Assembly (NCBI GenBank): GCA_963738375.1
Contig: CAVTWL010000004.1
Span: forward strand, 1,054,001 to 1,118,000
Direction of reading: 5' to 3'
Length of the DNA stretch: 64,000 nucleotides
DNA from: Bog-159 sp963738375
Lineage (GTDB): Bacteria > Acidobacteriota > Terriglobia > Bryobacterales > Bryobacteraceae
The notes under the pieces were generated by a model that did not search any database, had not been told where the DNA came from, and worked only from the letters and a program-made list of their open reading frames with translations. The position numbers and the translations under genes were made by a program. Within the stretch, counting starts at the first letter, position 1; each line of letters opens with the position of its first letter. Positions 1-9,344 of the stretch are shown here, in pieces.

Positions 1-1087
1 ACACGAGCCGGAAGTCATGGCCATCGCCGATCGCATCGTCGATATGGGACCCGGCGCCGGTAAAGCCGGCGGAACCATCGTTTTCGAAGGCTCCTTCCAA
101 GCGCTAAGAAAGAGCGCCACTTTAACCGGCCGCCACCTCTCCCAACATCAGGCGCTCAAGCCAAAACCGCGCGCCGGCAAGGGCCATCTCCTCATTGAGA
201 ACGCCGCTCTCAGCAATCTCCGCGACGTCACCGTGAAGATTCCCAAGGGTGTTCTCACCGTCGTCACTGGCGTCGCCGGCAGCGGAAAAAGCTCGTTGAT
301 TCACGGCAGCCTTCCCAAATACTATCCGGATGCCGTCTGCGTCGATCAGTCGTTAACCGCGGGGTCGCGGCGCTCGAACCTGGCCACTTACTCGGGAATG
401 GCGGACGCCATCCGCAAAGCCTTTTCCACCGCCAACAAAGTTCAGCCCGCCCTCTTCAGCGCCAACTCCAAAGGAGCCTGCCCCGCCTGCGAAGGCTTGG
501 GTGTCGTCTACACCGATTTGCAGCACCTCGACCCCGTCGCCGTCCGCTGCGAAACCTGTGAGGGCCGCTGCTTTACCGCGGAGGTTCTCGCCCTGAAACT
601 GCGCGGCAAGAACATCAACGATGTCTTGAACCTCTCGGTCGGCGAAGCGTTGACTTACTTCACGGAAAAGCCCATCCTCGCCACCCTCAAGGCCCTGCAT
701 GACGTCGGCCTCGCTTATCTCGCGCTCGGCCAGCGCCTCAACACGCTGTCAGGCGGCGAACGCCAACGCTTGAAACTGGCTGCTGAGCTTCAGAAGCCTT
801 CCCAAATCGTCATCCTCGACGAGCCCACCACCGGGCTGCACATGGCCGACGTGGCGAACCTGCTCGCCCTCCTCGACGCCATGGTCGACAACGGCACCAC
901 GCTCATCGTGATTGAGCACAATCTGGAAGTCGCGGCACGCGCCGATTGGATCATCGACATGGGCCCTGGGGCAGGCGCCGAAGGCGGCACAATCGTGTTT
1001 GCAGGCCCGCCCCGCGACCTCCTGAAAGCGACCAACTCTCTCACCGCGAAACACTTGGCAGCTTTAATCCGGAAAGATGAGGCTTAG
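1..1087 (+). CDS. UvrA-like excinuclease ATPase, C-terminal half (5' end outside window)
   Basis: The open frame runs off the left edge; the first visible residues (HEPEVMAIADRIVDMGPGAG) are the end of the first ABC domain, so the true start is outside. The second nucleotide-binding domain follows: Walker A GVAGSGKSSL, a CPAC...CETC zinc-binding pair, the ABC signature LSGGERQRLKLA and Walker B VILDEPTTGLH. UvrA is the damage-recognition ATPase of nucleotide excision repair. The stretch between Walker A and the zinc module is shorter than I expect for canonical UvrA, which suits the shorter UvrA paralogues (UvrA2/DrrC type) linked to drug or DNA-ligand tolerance. UvrA superfamily membership is certain; the subtype is inference. 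Confidence 0.9.
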   Translation, partial: HEPEVMAIADRIVDMGPGAGKAGGTIVFEGSFQALRKSATLTGRHLSQHQALKPKPRAGKGHLLIENAALSNLRDVTVKIPKGVLTVVTGVAGSGKSSLIHGSLPKYYPDAVCVDQSLTAGSRRSNLATYSGMADAIRKAFSTANKVQPALFSANSKGACPACEGLGVVYTDLQHLDPVAVRCETCEGRCFTAEVLALKLRGKNINDVLNLSVGEALTYFTEKPILATLKALHDVGLAYLALGQRLNTLSGGERQRLKLAAELQKPSQIVILDEPTTGLHMADVANLLALLDAMVDNGTTLIVIEHNLEVAARADWIIDMGPGAGAEGGTIVFAGPPRDLLKATNSLTAKHLAALIRKDEA

Positions 1088-1094
1088 AACTCGC

Positions 1095-1931
1095 TTAAAC
1101 CGGTGCGCCTTGCGCCACTCCGCCCTCCACTACCTCGTCGCTGACCACTTGGAAGAGAGCCAGTTGCGTCACGCCGAACGACGTTGTAATCGCAACATCC
1201 GCCGCATCGCGCCCCGTGGCCATCAGCACCCGTCCTACCCGCAGCATGTTATTCCTCGCGTCAAACGTCCACCATCGCCCTTCCAAAAACACCTCAAACC
1301 ACGCGCTGAAATCCATCACCGCGTCCGTCAGCGGAACTTGGATGTCTCCCAAATAACCAGTCGCATATCGAGCCGGAATATTCAGCGACCGGCAAAACGT
1401 AATCGCCAGATGCTGAAAGTCCCGGCAAACGCCGGTTCGGTCGCGATACACATCCACCGCCGTCTTGGTGCAGCTCGCAAAGTTGTACCCGAACGTCACG
1501 TTCTGGTGGACCCAATCGCAAATCGCCTGTACCCGCCCCCAACCCGGCGCGATCCCGCCGAATAATTGCGCCGCCGTGTTCGACAACAAATCCACTTCGC
1601 AATACCGGCTCGCCAGCAGAAACCGCAGCGTCTCGGTAGGCAGTTCGCAGACCGGCATCTCGCGAGCCGTAAAGTCGTGGGCATCCACTTCGCCCGAGTC
1701 CTCGATCAACGTCGAATTCCATAAGCGAATCTGCCCGGGGGGGGCCATGAATCGCGTACAGACATTCCCGAAGACGTCCAGATACCGCTCCTGCTCCACT
1801 TCCGGCTCGATCCGCAGCAGGTCCGGCTCAAGCAAATCCCCCGCGCGCGATGGGTGGACGTTGAGCATCGCCACTACCGGCACCGGTATCGGCACGTCGA
1901 AACGGATGTCATATCCCAAGCGAATCCGCAC
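1095..1931 (-). CDS. Transglutaminase-like cysteine protease family protein
   Basis: 278 aa without a signal peptide. The transglutaminase core is visible: the nucleophile region RTGVCRDFQHLAITFCR (Cys about residue 168), then DFSAWFEVFLEGRWWTFDAR. The position where many relatives carry the catalytic His (DFHAW) is Ser here; I recall DFSAW in other members of this cytoplasmic subfamily, so this may be family-typical rather than inactivating. Such proteins usually act as peptidases or amidases. It faces the UvrA-like gene tail to tail, 7 bp away, and is divergent from the ATP-grasp/alpha-E cluster, whose other members include two more transglutaminase-core proteins, so a shared pathway is likely. 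The last codons before 1931 give the family's usual N-terminus. Confidence 0.85.
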   Translation of the reverse strand: MRIRLGYDIRFDVPIPVPVVAMLNVHPSRAGDLLEPDLLRIEPEVEQERYLDVFGNVCTRFMAPPGQIRLWNSTLIEDSGEVDAHDFTAREMPVCELPTETLRFLLASRYCEVDLLSNTAAQLFGGIAPGWGRVQAICDWVHQNVTFGYNFASCTKTAVDVYRDRTGVCRDFQHLAITFCRSLNIPARYATGYLGDIQVPLTDAVMDFSAWFEVFLEGRWWTFDARNNMLRVGRVLMATGRDAADVAITTSFGVTQLALFQVVSDEVVEGGVAQGAPV

Positions 1932-2174
1932 AGCTTTCAGTGTACCGAATCGTAGCCTTCCGGGCCGCTAAAAAACATACATTTTAGGCCCTTTCTCACC
2001 GCAAGCCCTTTCCCCACCAGCCTTCGCCCCCGCGCTATACTACGTGCTGTAGCAAAACGTCTCCGGCCCTATTCCGCGTCGAATCAGGTTAACAGCGCAA
2101 AGGGGCGCGTCGTTCCGCGCCGCCATCGAAGAGAGGAACTCCGCAGCGTTCCTAAAAAGACGACCCGTTGGAAT

Positions 2175-3641
2175 ATGTCCATGCCCGTTCAATCCGCAGA
2201 CCGCCAAATGCCCGCGCCGTTCTCCGAGTACGAACTCGATGCGGCTTACGATGAAATGTTCCGGGCCATCGGCCGCCCCCGTCCCCAATACAAACATCTC
2301 TATAGCCACCTGCTCAACCTGCCCCCCGACGAACTGTACCGCAGCAAAAAGGAAGCGGACCTTTCCTTCTTCAATCAGGGCATCACCTTTACTGTCTACG
2401 GCCGCGCCGAAGGCACCGAACAGATTTTCCCGCACGACTTACTGCCGCGCATCATTACCAGCGCCGAGTGGGCCACCATCGAACGCGGCCTCACGCAGCG
2501 CATCACCGCCCTGAATCTGTTCCTCGCCGACGTCTACAACGAACGCCGCATCCTGAAAGACCGCGTCATCCCCGGCGAGCTGATCTACACCTGCAAGCAT
2601 TTCCGCCGCCAGATGAACGGCGTCAAAGTCCCCCGCAACGTCTATGTCAGCGTAGTCGGTACCGATCTCATCCGCCTGCCGGACGGCCGCTTCGTCGTCC
2701 TCGAAGACAACCTCCGCGTACCGAGCGGCGTCTCCTACATGCTCACCAGCCGCAAAGTCATGAAACAGATCTTCCCCGCCCTGTTTCGCAAATGCGGCGT
2801 GCGCCCCATCGAACAATACAGCCAGGCGCTGTTTTCCACCCTCCGCTCGCTCGCGCCAGAAGGCCGCTCCACCATCGTCCTGCTCACGCCGGGGATCTAC
2901 AATTCCGCCTATTTCGAGCACGCCTTCCTCGCCCGCCAGATGGGCATCGAGCTGGTCGAAGGCCGCGACCTCGTGGTCCACGACAATAAAGTCTACATGC
3001 GCACCACCTCGGGCCTGCAGCGCGTGGATGTCATTTATCGCCGCGTCGATGATGACTTCGTCGACCCCCTCGCCTTCCGCGCCGACTCTTCCCTCGGCGT
3101 CGCGGGACTCTTCAACGCCTACCGGGCCGGCAACGTGGTGCTCGCCAACGCCCTCGGCACCGGCGTCGCCGACGACAAAGCCATCTACTCTTACGTCCCT
3201 AAGATCATCCGTTACTACCTGAGCGAAGATCCAATCGTCGATAATGTCGAAACCTTCATGATGACCGACCCCGCCCAGCGCGATCACGTCTGCGGCAGCC
3301 TGGAAAAATACGTAGTGAAAGCCGTCGGCGAATCCGGCGGCTACGGCATGCTGATCGGCCCGCACAGCAGCCGTCAGCAACAGGATGAGTTCCGCGACCG
3401 CATCATGGCCGACCCCCGCAACTACATCGCCCAGCCCACCCTCACGCTCTCTACCGCGCCTTGCTTTATGAACGGCCGCGTCGAGCCGCGCCACGTGGAT
3501 CTGCGCCCCTACGTTTTGTTCGGAGAAAAAGTCACCATCGTGCCCGGCGGTCTCACCCGCGTCGCCCTGCGCAAAGGTTCCCTGGTGGTCAATTCATCGC
3601 AGGGCGGCGGATCGAAAGACACCTGGGTCTTGCAGAATTAA
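2175..3641 (+). CDS. Circularly permuted ATP-grasp protein (COG2308-type)
   Basis: 488 aa, usual length for the family and uninterrupted. Recognisable blocks are FTVYGRAEGTEQIFPHD near residue 73, LRVPSGVSYMLTSRKVMKQ near 180, a glycine-rich ESGGYGM loop near 389 and the C-terminal RHVDLRPYVL...VTIVPGGLTRVAL. ATP-grasp enzymes ligate a carboxylate to an amine through an acyl-phosphate. This permuted family occurs next to alpha-E proteins and transglutaminase-like peptidases, and is predicted to make or modify a peptide; its substrate is unknown. The stop lies 11 bp before the alpha-E gene. Start at 2175 is chosen (MSMPVQS); a second ATG at 2181 is possible. The 243 bp upstream is the divergent intergenic region. 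Confidence 0.9.
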   Translation: MSMPVQSADRQMPAPFSEYELDAAYDEMFRAIGRPRPQYKHLYSHLLNLPPDELYRSKKEADLSFFNQGITFTVYGRAEGTEQIFPHDLLPRIITSAEWATIERGLTQRITALNLFLADVYNERRILKDRVIPGELIYTCKHFRRQMNGVKVPRNVYVSVVGTDLIRLPDGRFVVLEDNLRVPSGVSYMLTSRKVMKQIFPALFRKCGVRPIEQYSQALFSTLRSLAPEGRSTIVLLTPGIYNSAYFEHAFLARQMGIELVEGRDLVVHDNKVYMRTTSGLQRVDVIYRRVDDDFVDPLAFRADSSLGVAGLFNAYRAGNVVLANALGTGVADDKAIYSYVPKIIRYYLSEDPIVDNVETFMMTDPAQRDHVCGSLEKYVVKAVGESGGYGMLIGPHSSRQQQDEFRDRIMADPRNYIAQPTLTLSTAPCFMNGRVEPRHVDLRPYVLFGEKVTIVPGGLTRVALRKGSLVVNSSQGGGSKDTWVLQN

Positions 3642-3652
3642 AGGATGCAATC

Positions 3653-4588
3653 ATGCTTTCGCGCGTAGCCGACAGTCTCTACTGGATGAGCCGTTATTTT
3701 GAGCGCGCCGATCACTGCGCGCGCGTTCTCGAAGCCAACTACAACCTGATGCTGAACCCTTCCAAACTCTCCACCGAGGAGCGTTGGCTACGCATCATGG
3801 CTTCCCTGGGAGTCGCGCACACCGCCGCGGCCATCGACCCGCAAACCGCCATGGTTCAGCTCACCAGCGACCCCGCACACGAATCTTCCATCGTTTCCTG
3901 TATCTCCGAATCCCGTGAAAATGCCGGTCAGGTGCGCGAGCAAATCAGCTCCGAAATGTGGGAGCGCCTCAACCGCCTCTATCACCAGGTGACCCGTGCC
4001 AATACCCGACCGGAAATCGACGCGGATCCTCTTCGCCTGCTCGCTGAAGTCCGCGAAGGCGCCTACCAGTTTCAAGGAGTCACCGCCGCCACCATGAACC
4101 ACGGCGAAGGCTGGCACTTTATTCAGCTCGGCAAGTACATGGAGCGCTCCTGCGCCCTGCCTCTGCTTCTCGATGCTTATTTCTCCACGGCCAATCAGGC
4201 CGACGACCTCGATTGGGTCGGCCTGCTCGCCAGTTGCGCCGCCTTCGAAACCTATTGCAAGGTTTACACGGCCGATCTGAAACCGGAGTGTATCGCCGAA
4301 TTTCTGCTTCTGAATCATGAGTTCCCCTACTCCGTGCGCTACGCCGTCGATCGCATGAGCGCCGCCATTGCAGCCATTTCCGTAACGGCGCCCAAGCAGG
4401 CCACCAGCCGCCTCGGCCGCATCGCCGGACGCCTCCGCTCTTCGCTCGCCTACGTGCAAATCGGCGAGATTATGTCCGGCGGCCTCCGCCGCTACCTCGA
4501 CTCTGTCATCGAACAGTGCAAGAGCCTGCAGTCCGCCATTCACGAAGTCTATATCGATTACCCCATCCAGTCCGCCCTGGAGATCTGA
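3653..4588 (+). CDS. Alpha-E domain protein (DUF403)
   Basis: 311 aa, all-helical alpha-E family. It begins with the hallmark MLSRVADSLYWMSRYFERAD, followed by conserved blocks such as HFIQLGKYMERS near residue 162 and the LNHEFPYSVRY stretch near 222. The same frame is open further upstream into the preceding gene, but the ATG at 3653 is the family start and sits 11 bp after the ATP-grasp stop. No enzymatic activity has been established for alpha-E proteins as far as I know; they are near-constant partners of the permuted ATP-grasp enzyme. The stop overlaps the next start (TGATG at 4586-4590), indicating translational coupling. Confidence 0.9.
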   Translation: MLSRVADSLYWMSRYFERADHCARVLEANYNLMLNPSKLSTEERWLRIMASLGVAHTAAAIDPQTAMVQLTSDPAHESSIVSCISESRENAGQVREQISSEMWERLNRLYHQVTRANTRPEIDADPLRLLAEVREGAYQFQGVTAATMNHGEGWHFIQLGKYMERSCALPLLLDAYFSTANQADDLDWVGLLASCAAFETYCKVYTADLKPECIAEFLLLNHEFPYSVRYAVDRMSAAIAAISVTAPKQATSRLGRIAGRLRSSLAYVQIGEIMSGGLRRYLDSVIEQCKSLQSAIHEVYIDYPIQSALEI

Positions 4589-5561
4589 TGTTTTATACCA
4601 TCCGCCATTTCACCCGCTTCCGCTATAGCAAGCCCGTCTGGCAAAGCGTCATGGAATTGCGCATGCAGCCGCGCACCGAAACCAACCAGCGCTGCTTCAC
4701 GTTCCAACTTTCCGTCAGTCCCCAGGCCCGCGTCTTCTCCTATCAGGATCACGCCGCCAATTTCGTCCACCACTTCGATGTTCCCGGCCAGCACCGCCAA
4801 TTGACCATCATCGCCGACGCCCTGGTCGACGTCGAAACTCCCCCCCGCTGCCCAACTCCCTCGGCTCCGGCGCGTGGGACGAGCTCGACGCCATGATCGA
4901 ACAGGATGACTACTGGGATATGCTGATGCCCAGCCGCTTCGCCCGCACGTCGCCCGAACTCGAAGCTCTCGCCCATGAACTCGATACGGACCAGCGCGGC
5001 GGCCGCGAGCCATTGGAACTGCTCACCGAAATGAATCGCCGCCTCTACCATCACTTCTCCTATGTCCAGCGCTCTACCCACGTGAACACCGCCATCGAAG
5101 AAGCCATCGCCGAGCGCAAGGGCGTCTGCCAGGACTTCGCCCACATCATGATCGCCATGGCACGTAACCTCCGCATCCCCTGCCGCTACGTCAGCGGCTA
5201 CCTCCACCGCGACCCCACCCATGCCGACCGCTCCGATGACGGCGCAACCCACGCCTGGGCCGAAGCCCTCATTCCCCGCGTCGGCTGGGTCGGCTTCGAT
5301 CCCACCAATAACTTGATCGTGGGCGGCCGCCACATCCGCACCGCCATCGGCCGCGATTACGCCGACGTCTCTCCGACCGTCGGCACCATGAAAGGCGCAG
5401 CGGATACCGAATTGCAGGTTCGTGTCCGCGTTCTGCCCTCCGACGCGCTCCTGCCGCCCGACAAGGAATTCGCCGCCGACGAAGAATGGTCGCGCTTCCT
5501 CCAAAGCGACGAAAAAGCCGAAAAACTGCACGAGAAGCAACAACAACAACAGCAACAGTAA
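4588..5561 (+). CDS. Transglutaminase family protein with N-terminal beta domain, one frameshift
   Basis: The N-terminal bacterial transglutaminase beta domain (MFYTIRHFTRFRYSKPVWQS) is in one frame to about 4840. The catalytic core is in another: Cys in KGVCQDFAHIM, His in ATHAWAEALIP, Asp in GFDPTNN. The break is at a run of seven C at 4840-4846; eight C restore a continuous protein of about 324 aa (ETPPPLPNSLGSG). The residues around the break fit the family, so a sequencing undercall is the simplest reading, with slipped-strand variation as the alternative. The C-terminus ends in a run of seven Gln. Its TAA overlaps the ATG of the next gene (TAATG at 5559-5563). Probable cytoplasmic peptidase or amidase of the ATP-grasp/alpha-E cluster. 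Confidence 0.85.
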
Positions 5562-8500
5562 TGGCCATCAACGTAGCGCTTCACCATAAGACCCACTACC
5601 GCTATGACCGGCGGATTAATCTCGGCCCCCAGATCGTGCGCCTCCGTCCCGCGCCCCACTGCCGCACGCCCATCCTTTCTTATTCCTTGAAAGTCCTGCC
5701 CAAGAACCACTTCATCAACTGGCAGCAGGACCCCCAAGGCAACTATCTCGCCCGCCTGGTCTTCCCGGAGCCCACCACCGAATTCTCGGTCGAAGTCGAT
5801 CTGATCGCCGAAATGGCGGTCTTCAACCCCTTCGACTTTTTCCTCGAACCCTACGCCGAAAATTGCCCCTTCACCTACGACGACGCCACCGCCCGCGAAC
5901 TCCGCCCCTTCCTCGAAACCGAACCGCCCGGCCCGCTGCTCTCCGCCTTGCTCGCCAAGGTCGACCGCAACCCCATCCGCACCATCGACTTCCTGGTCGA
6001 CCTCAACCAGCGCGCTGCAACAACGAAATCGGCTACGTCATCCGCCTGGAGCCCGGCATCCAAACCTGCGAACAAACCCTCACCCTCGCGCACCGGCTCC
6101 TGCCGCGATTCCGCCTGGCTCCTGGTCCAGATCCTGCGCCACCTCGGCCTCGCCGCCCGCTTCGTCTCCGGCTATCTCATCCAACTCGTCGCCCGACGTG
6201 AAACCGCTCGAAGGCCCCGCCGGCCCCACCACCGACTTCACCGATCTGCACGCCTGGACCGAAGTCTATCTCCCCGGCGCCGGCTGGGTCGGCCTCGATC
6301 CCACCTCCGGCCTGCTCGCCGGCGAAGGCCACATCCCGCTCGCCTGCACCCCCGACGCCTGCAGCGCCGCGCCCATCTCCGGCCTGCTCGATCCCTGCAA
6401 CACCGAGTTCAGCCACGAGATGTCCGTCCAGCGCATCCACGAAACGCCGCGCGTCACCAAGCCCTATACCGACGACAGTGGAACGCCATCGAAGCCCTCG
6501 GCCATCAGGTCGATGCCGATCTCACGCAGCGGCGACGTCCGCCTCACCATGGGCGGCGAGCCCACCTTCGTCTCGCTCGACGATGCCGACGGCCCCGAGT
6601 GGAACACCGCCGCCCTCGGTCCCCAGAAGCGCACGCCGCGCCGTCGAACTGCTCAGCCGCTTGCGCGACCGTTTCGCTCCCGGCGGCCTGCTGCATTTCG
6701 GCCAGGGCAAGTGGTATCCCGGCGAACCTCTGCCGCGCTGGGCCTTCGGCTGCTACTGGCGCAAAGACGGCGTCGCCTATCTGGGAAGACGTCAACCTCA
6801 TCGCCGAAGACGAAAAGGCGTATCGCTATACTCCGGACCGAAGCGCGCCAATTTCTCGAAGCCCTCGCCCGCCGCCTCCAGGTCGACGCAATCCTACACC
6901 ATCTCCGCCTACGAAGACGTCTTCTATTACCTGTGGAAGGAACGCAAGCTCCCCGTCAACGTCGATCCCCTCGATCCCAAACTCGCCGATCCCGTCGAAC
7001 GCGGCCGCGTCGCCCGCCTCTTTGAACAGGGCCTCGATCGAACCCGTCGGCTTCGTCCTGCCCCTGCGCCGCGTCCCCGGCCGCTCCGGCCCCCGCTGGA
7101 CCAGCCAGCCCTGGTTCCTCGCCGCCTCGCGCATGTTCCTGGTCCCCGGCGATTCCCCCATGGGCTACCGCCTGCCGCTCGATTCCCTTCCCTGGACCAA
7201 GCCGGAAGACGTTCTCTACTCCTACGACACCGATCCCTTCGCCACCCGCGACCGCCTGCCCGCCCGGCCCGCGCGCCGGCCCGCATCTGTTCGACAAGCC
7301 CCGTCCACGAAGAGCCCGATCGAGCCTTCGATCGCCAAGCTGCCCGAAAAAGGCGAATCCGCCTCCTGGATCGCCCGCCCCGCGCTCTGCGTCGAACCCC
7401 GCGACGGCAAGCTCTTCGTCTTCATGCCGCCGGTCGAGTATCTGACCGACTACCTCGACCTCGTCGCCGCCATCGAAGACACCGCCGCCCATCTGAAAAT
7501 GCCCGTGATGATCGAAGGCTACACGCCCGCCTTCCGACCCGCGCATCGCCGTCCTGAAAGTCACTCCCGATCCCGGCGTCATCGAAGTCAACATCCAGCC
7601 CGTCGCCTCCTGGGACGAGCTGGTCGCCAACACCACCGACCCTCTACGACCTCGCCCGCCAGTCGCCGCCTCGGCACCGAAAAATTCATGCTCGACGGCC
7701 AACACACCGGCACCGGCGGCGGCAACCACGTCGTCATCGGCGGACCCACCCCTGACGACAGCCCCTTCCTGCGCCGTCCCGACCTGCTCCGCAGCCTGAT
7801 CGGTTACTGGCACAATCATCCGTCGCTCTCTTACCTGTTCTCCGGCCTCTTCATCGGCCCCACCAGCCAGCACCCGCGCGTCGACGAAGCCCGCACCGAT
7901 TCCATCTACGAATTGGAAATCGCCTTCAACCAGATTCCCGATCAAAGATTCCGGCCCCACGCCCCTGTGGCTCGTCCGACCGCATCTTCCGCAACCTGCT
8001 CACCGACCTCACCGGCAACACCCATCGCGCCGAATTCTGCATCGACAAGCTCTACTCGCCCGACGCCGCCGGCTCCCGCCTCGGCCTGGTCGAACTGCGC
8101 GCCTTCGAAATGCCGCCGCACGCCGCATGAGCCTCACCCAGCAACTGCTGGTGCGCGCCCTGATCGCCCACTTCTGGAAGAAGCCCTACCGCCGCAAACT
8201 CCAATGGTGGGGCACCGCGCTGCACGACCGATTCATGCTGCCCCACTTCGTCCGGCTCGATTGGGAGGACGTCATGAACGATTTGCGCGCCGCCGGCTAC
8301 GCGTTCGAATCCGAATGGTTCGCGCCCCACTTCGAATTCCGCTTCCCGCACATCGGCACCGTCACCTGCAGCGGCATCAACTGGAACTGCGCCACGCCCT
8401 CGAACCCTGGCATGTGCTCGGCGAAGAAGCCTCCGGCGGCGGCACCGTCCGCAACGTCGATTCCTCCCTCGAACGCCTGCAGGTCAAGGTCACCGGCATG

Positions 8501-8880
8501 ATCGGCAGCCGCTACGTCGTCACTCTGCAACGGCCGCCGCGTCCCCTCCATCCCACCGGCGCAACGGCGAATTCGTCGCCGGAGTCCGCTACCGCGCCTG
8601 GCAGCCGCCCTCCTGCCTGCACCCCAACATCCCGGTCCACACGCCGCTGGTCTTCGATATCGTGGACACCTGGTCCAGCCGCTCCATCGGCGGCTGCACC
8701 TATCACGTCACGCACCCCGGTGGCCGCGCCAACGAACAGTTCCCGGTCAACGCCTAGGAAGCCGAAAGCCGCCGCCTCGCCCGCTTCCGCGACACCGGCC
8801 ACACCCCCGGCCCCATGCGCGTACCGCCCGAAGAACACAACCTGGAATTCCCGCTAACCTTGGACTTGCGCCGTCCCTAA
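5561..8880 (+). pseudogene. Transglutaminase-DUF2126 family protein (~1100 aa), many frameshifts
   Basis: Conserved protein sequence is spread over all three frames. The order is: N-terminal transglutaminase beta domain from 5561 (MAINVALHHKTHYRYDRRIN), catalytic core (GSCRDSAW near 6105, DLHAWTEVYL near 6247, GLDPTSG near 6295), then the DUF2126 region (LTMGGEPTFVSLDDADGPEW near 6545, GGLLHFGQGKWYPGEPLPRW near 6685, a LGTEKFMLDGQHTGTGGGNH block near 7670, KPYRRKLQWWGTALHDRFML near 8180) to the end LEFPLTLDLRRP at 8880. I count at least 15 frame changes, for example near 6015, 6090, 6190, 6475, 6530, 6635, 6780, 6835, 6892, 7040 and 8375, plus an in-frame TAG at 8755-8757. Residues between breaks remain family-like, so indel errors are likelier than old decay. 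A 1123-codon frame through this span (5486-8857) is an artefact. Confidence 0.8.
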
Positions 8881-9240
8881 GCTCGGTCTTTGCAGTACAG
8901 AGCTGCGACGGTAAAACGGAGCGTTCCTCAACTCTCCCGCGTCAAGCTTCTGCATAAATCTGAGGCAAGGCGTTTTCAGTCTGTGGGGCAGGCTGGCAGG
9001 CTGCGGCCGATTGAATCGCTCGGCTGCGGTTTGGATACGTCCCATCGAGAACCCACCGGTCGCGTTGGCGCCCCCATCCACCGTGGTTCCATACAAGTCC
9101 CCATCGTAGGCCTGCAGCAGCGCGGCCAGCGGATCAGTTCCACTTGTCGCGTCGAGGTTGGCAAGGATGGTGAAGACGGCCTGTCCGCTCAGTACCGTCG
9201 CCCCGAACGCGAAAAACGCGGCAAACAACGAGGTCCGCAT
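8854..9240 (-). pseudogene. Truncated GloVer-repeat secreted protein, N-terminal remnant
   Basis: The first ~66 codons (9240 down to about 9042) are a signal peptide (MRTSLFAAFFAFGATVLSGQA) followed by one repeat unit (LLQAYDGDLYGTTVDGGANA) of the GloVer tandem-repeat family, large secreted beta-propeller-like proteins common in Acidobacteria. After that the frame leaves the family and reads unrelated sequence to a stop inside the 3' end of the DUF2126 gene. A full protein has many repeats, so this is a 5' stub. A GTGGGGCAGGC word lies at 8983-8993 close to where homology ends. Confidence 0.6.
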
Positions 9241-9344
9241 GATCGATCATTCTCTCCGGGATGAAGCGGTCAGTCGTCCGGGTAGTCTATCACACGCAGG
9301 GAATCTCCGGCTGGCATCCATCACTCAAGAATCAGGAGAACGGA

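Noticed and set aside
1077..1565. 162-codon plus-strand frame overlapping the end of the UvrA-like gene
   Set aside because: Antisense shadow of the transglutaminase-like gene at 1095-1931; Arg/His/Pro-rich.
2439..3494. A 351-codon minus-strand open frame
   Set aside because: Antisense shadow of the permuted ATP-grasp gene; Gly/Ala/Asp-rich and without any family motif.
5535..5558. CAA/CAG repeat as a possible microsatellite or regulatory tract
   Set aside because: It encodes the C-terminal poly-Gln of the transglutaminase gene and ends exactly at the coupled stop/start; no further repeat structure.
5486..8857. A 1123-codon open frame on the plus strand
   Set aside because: It is a mosaic of in-frame and out-of-frame stretches of the DUF2126 gene; Pro/Arg-rich blocks alternate with conserved motifs, so it is not a real protein.
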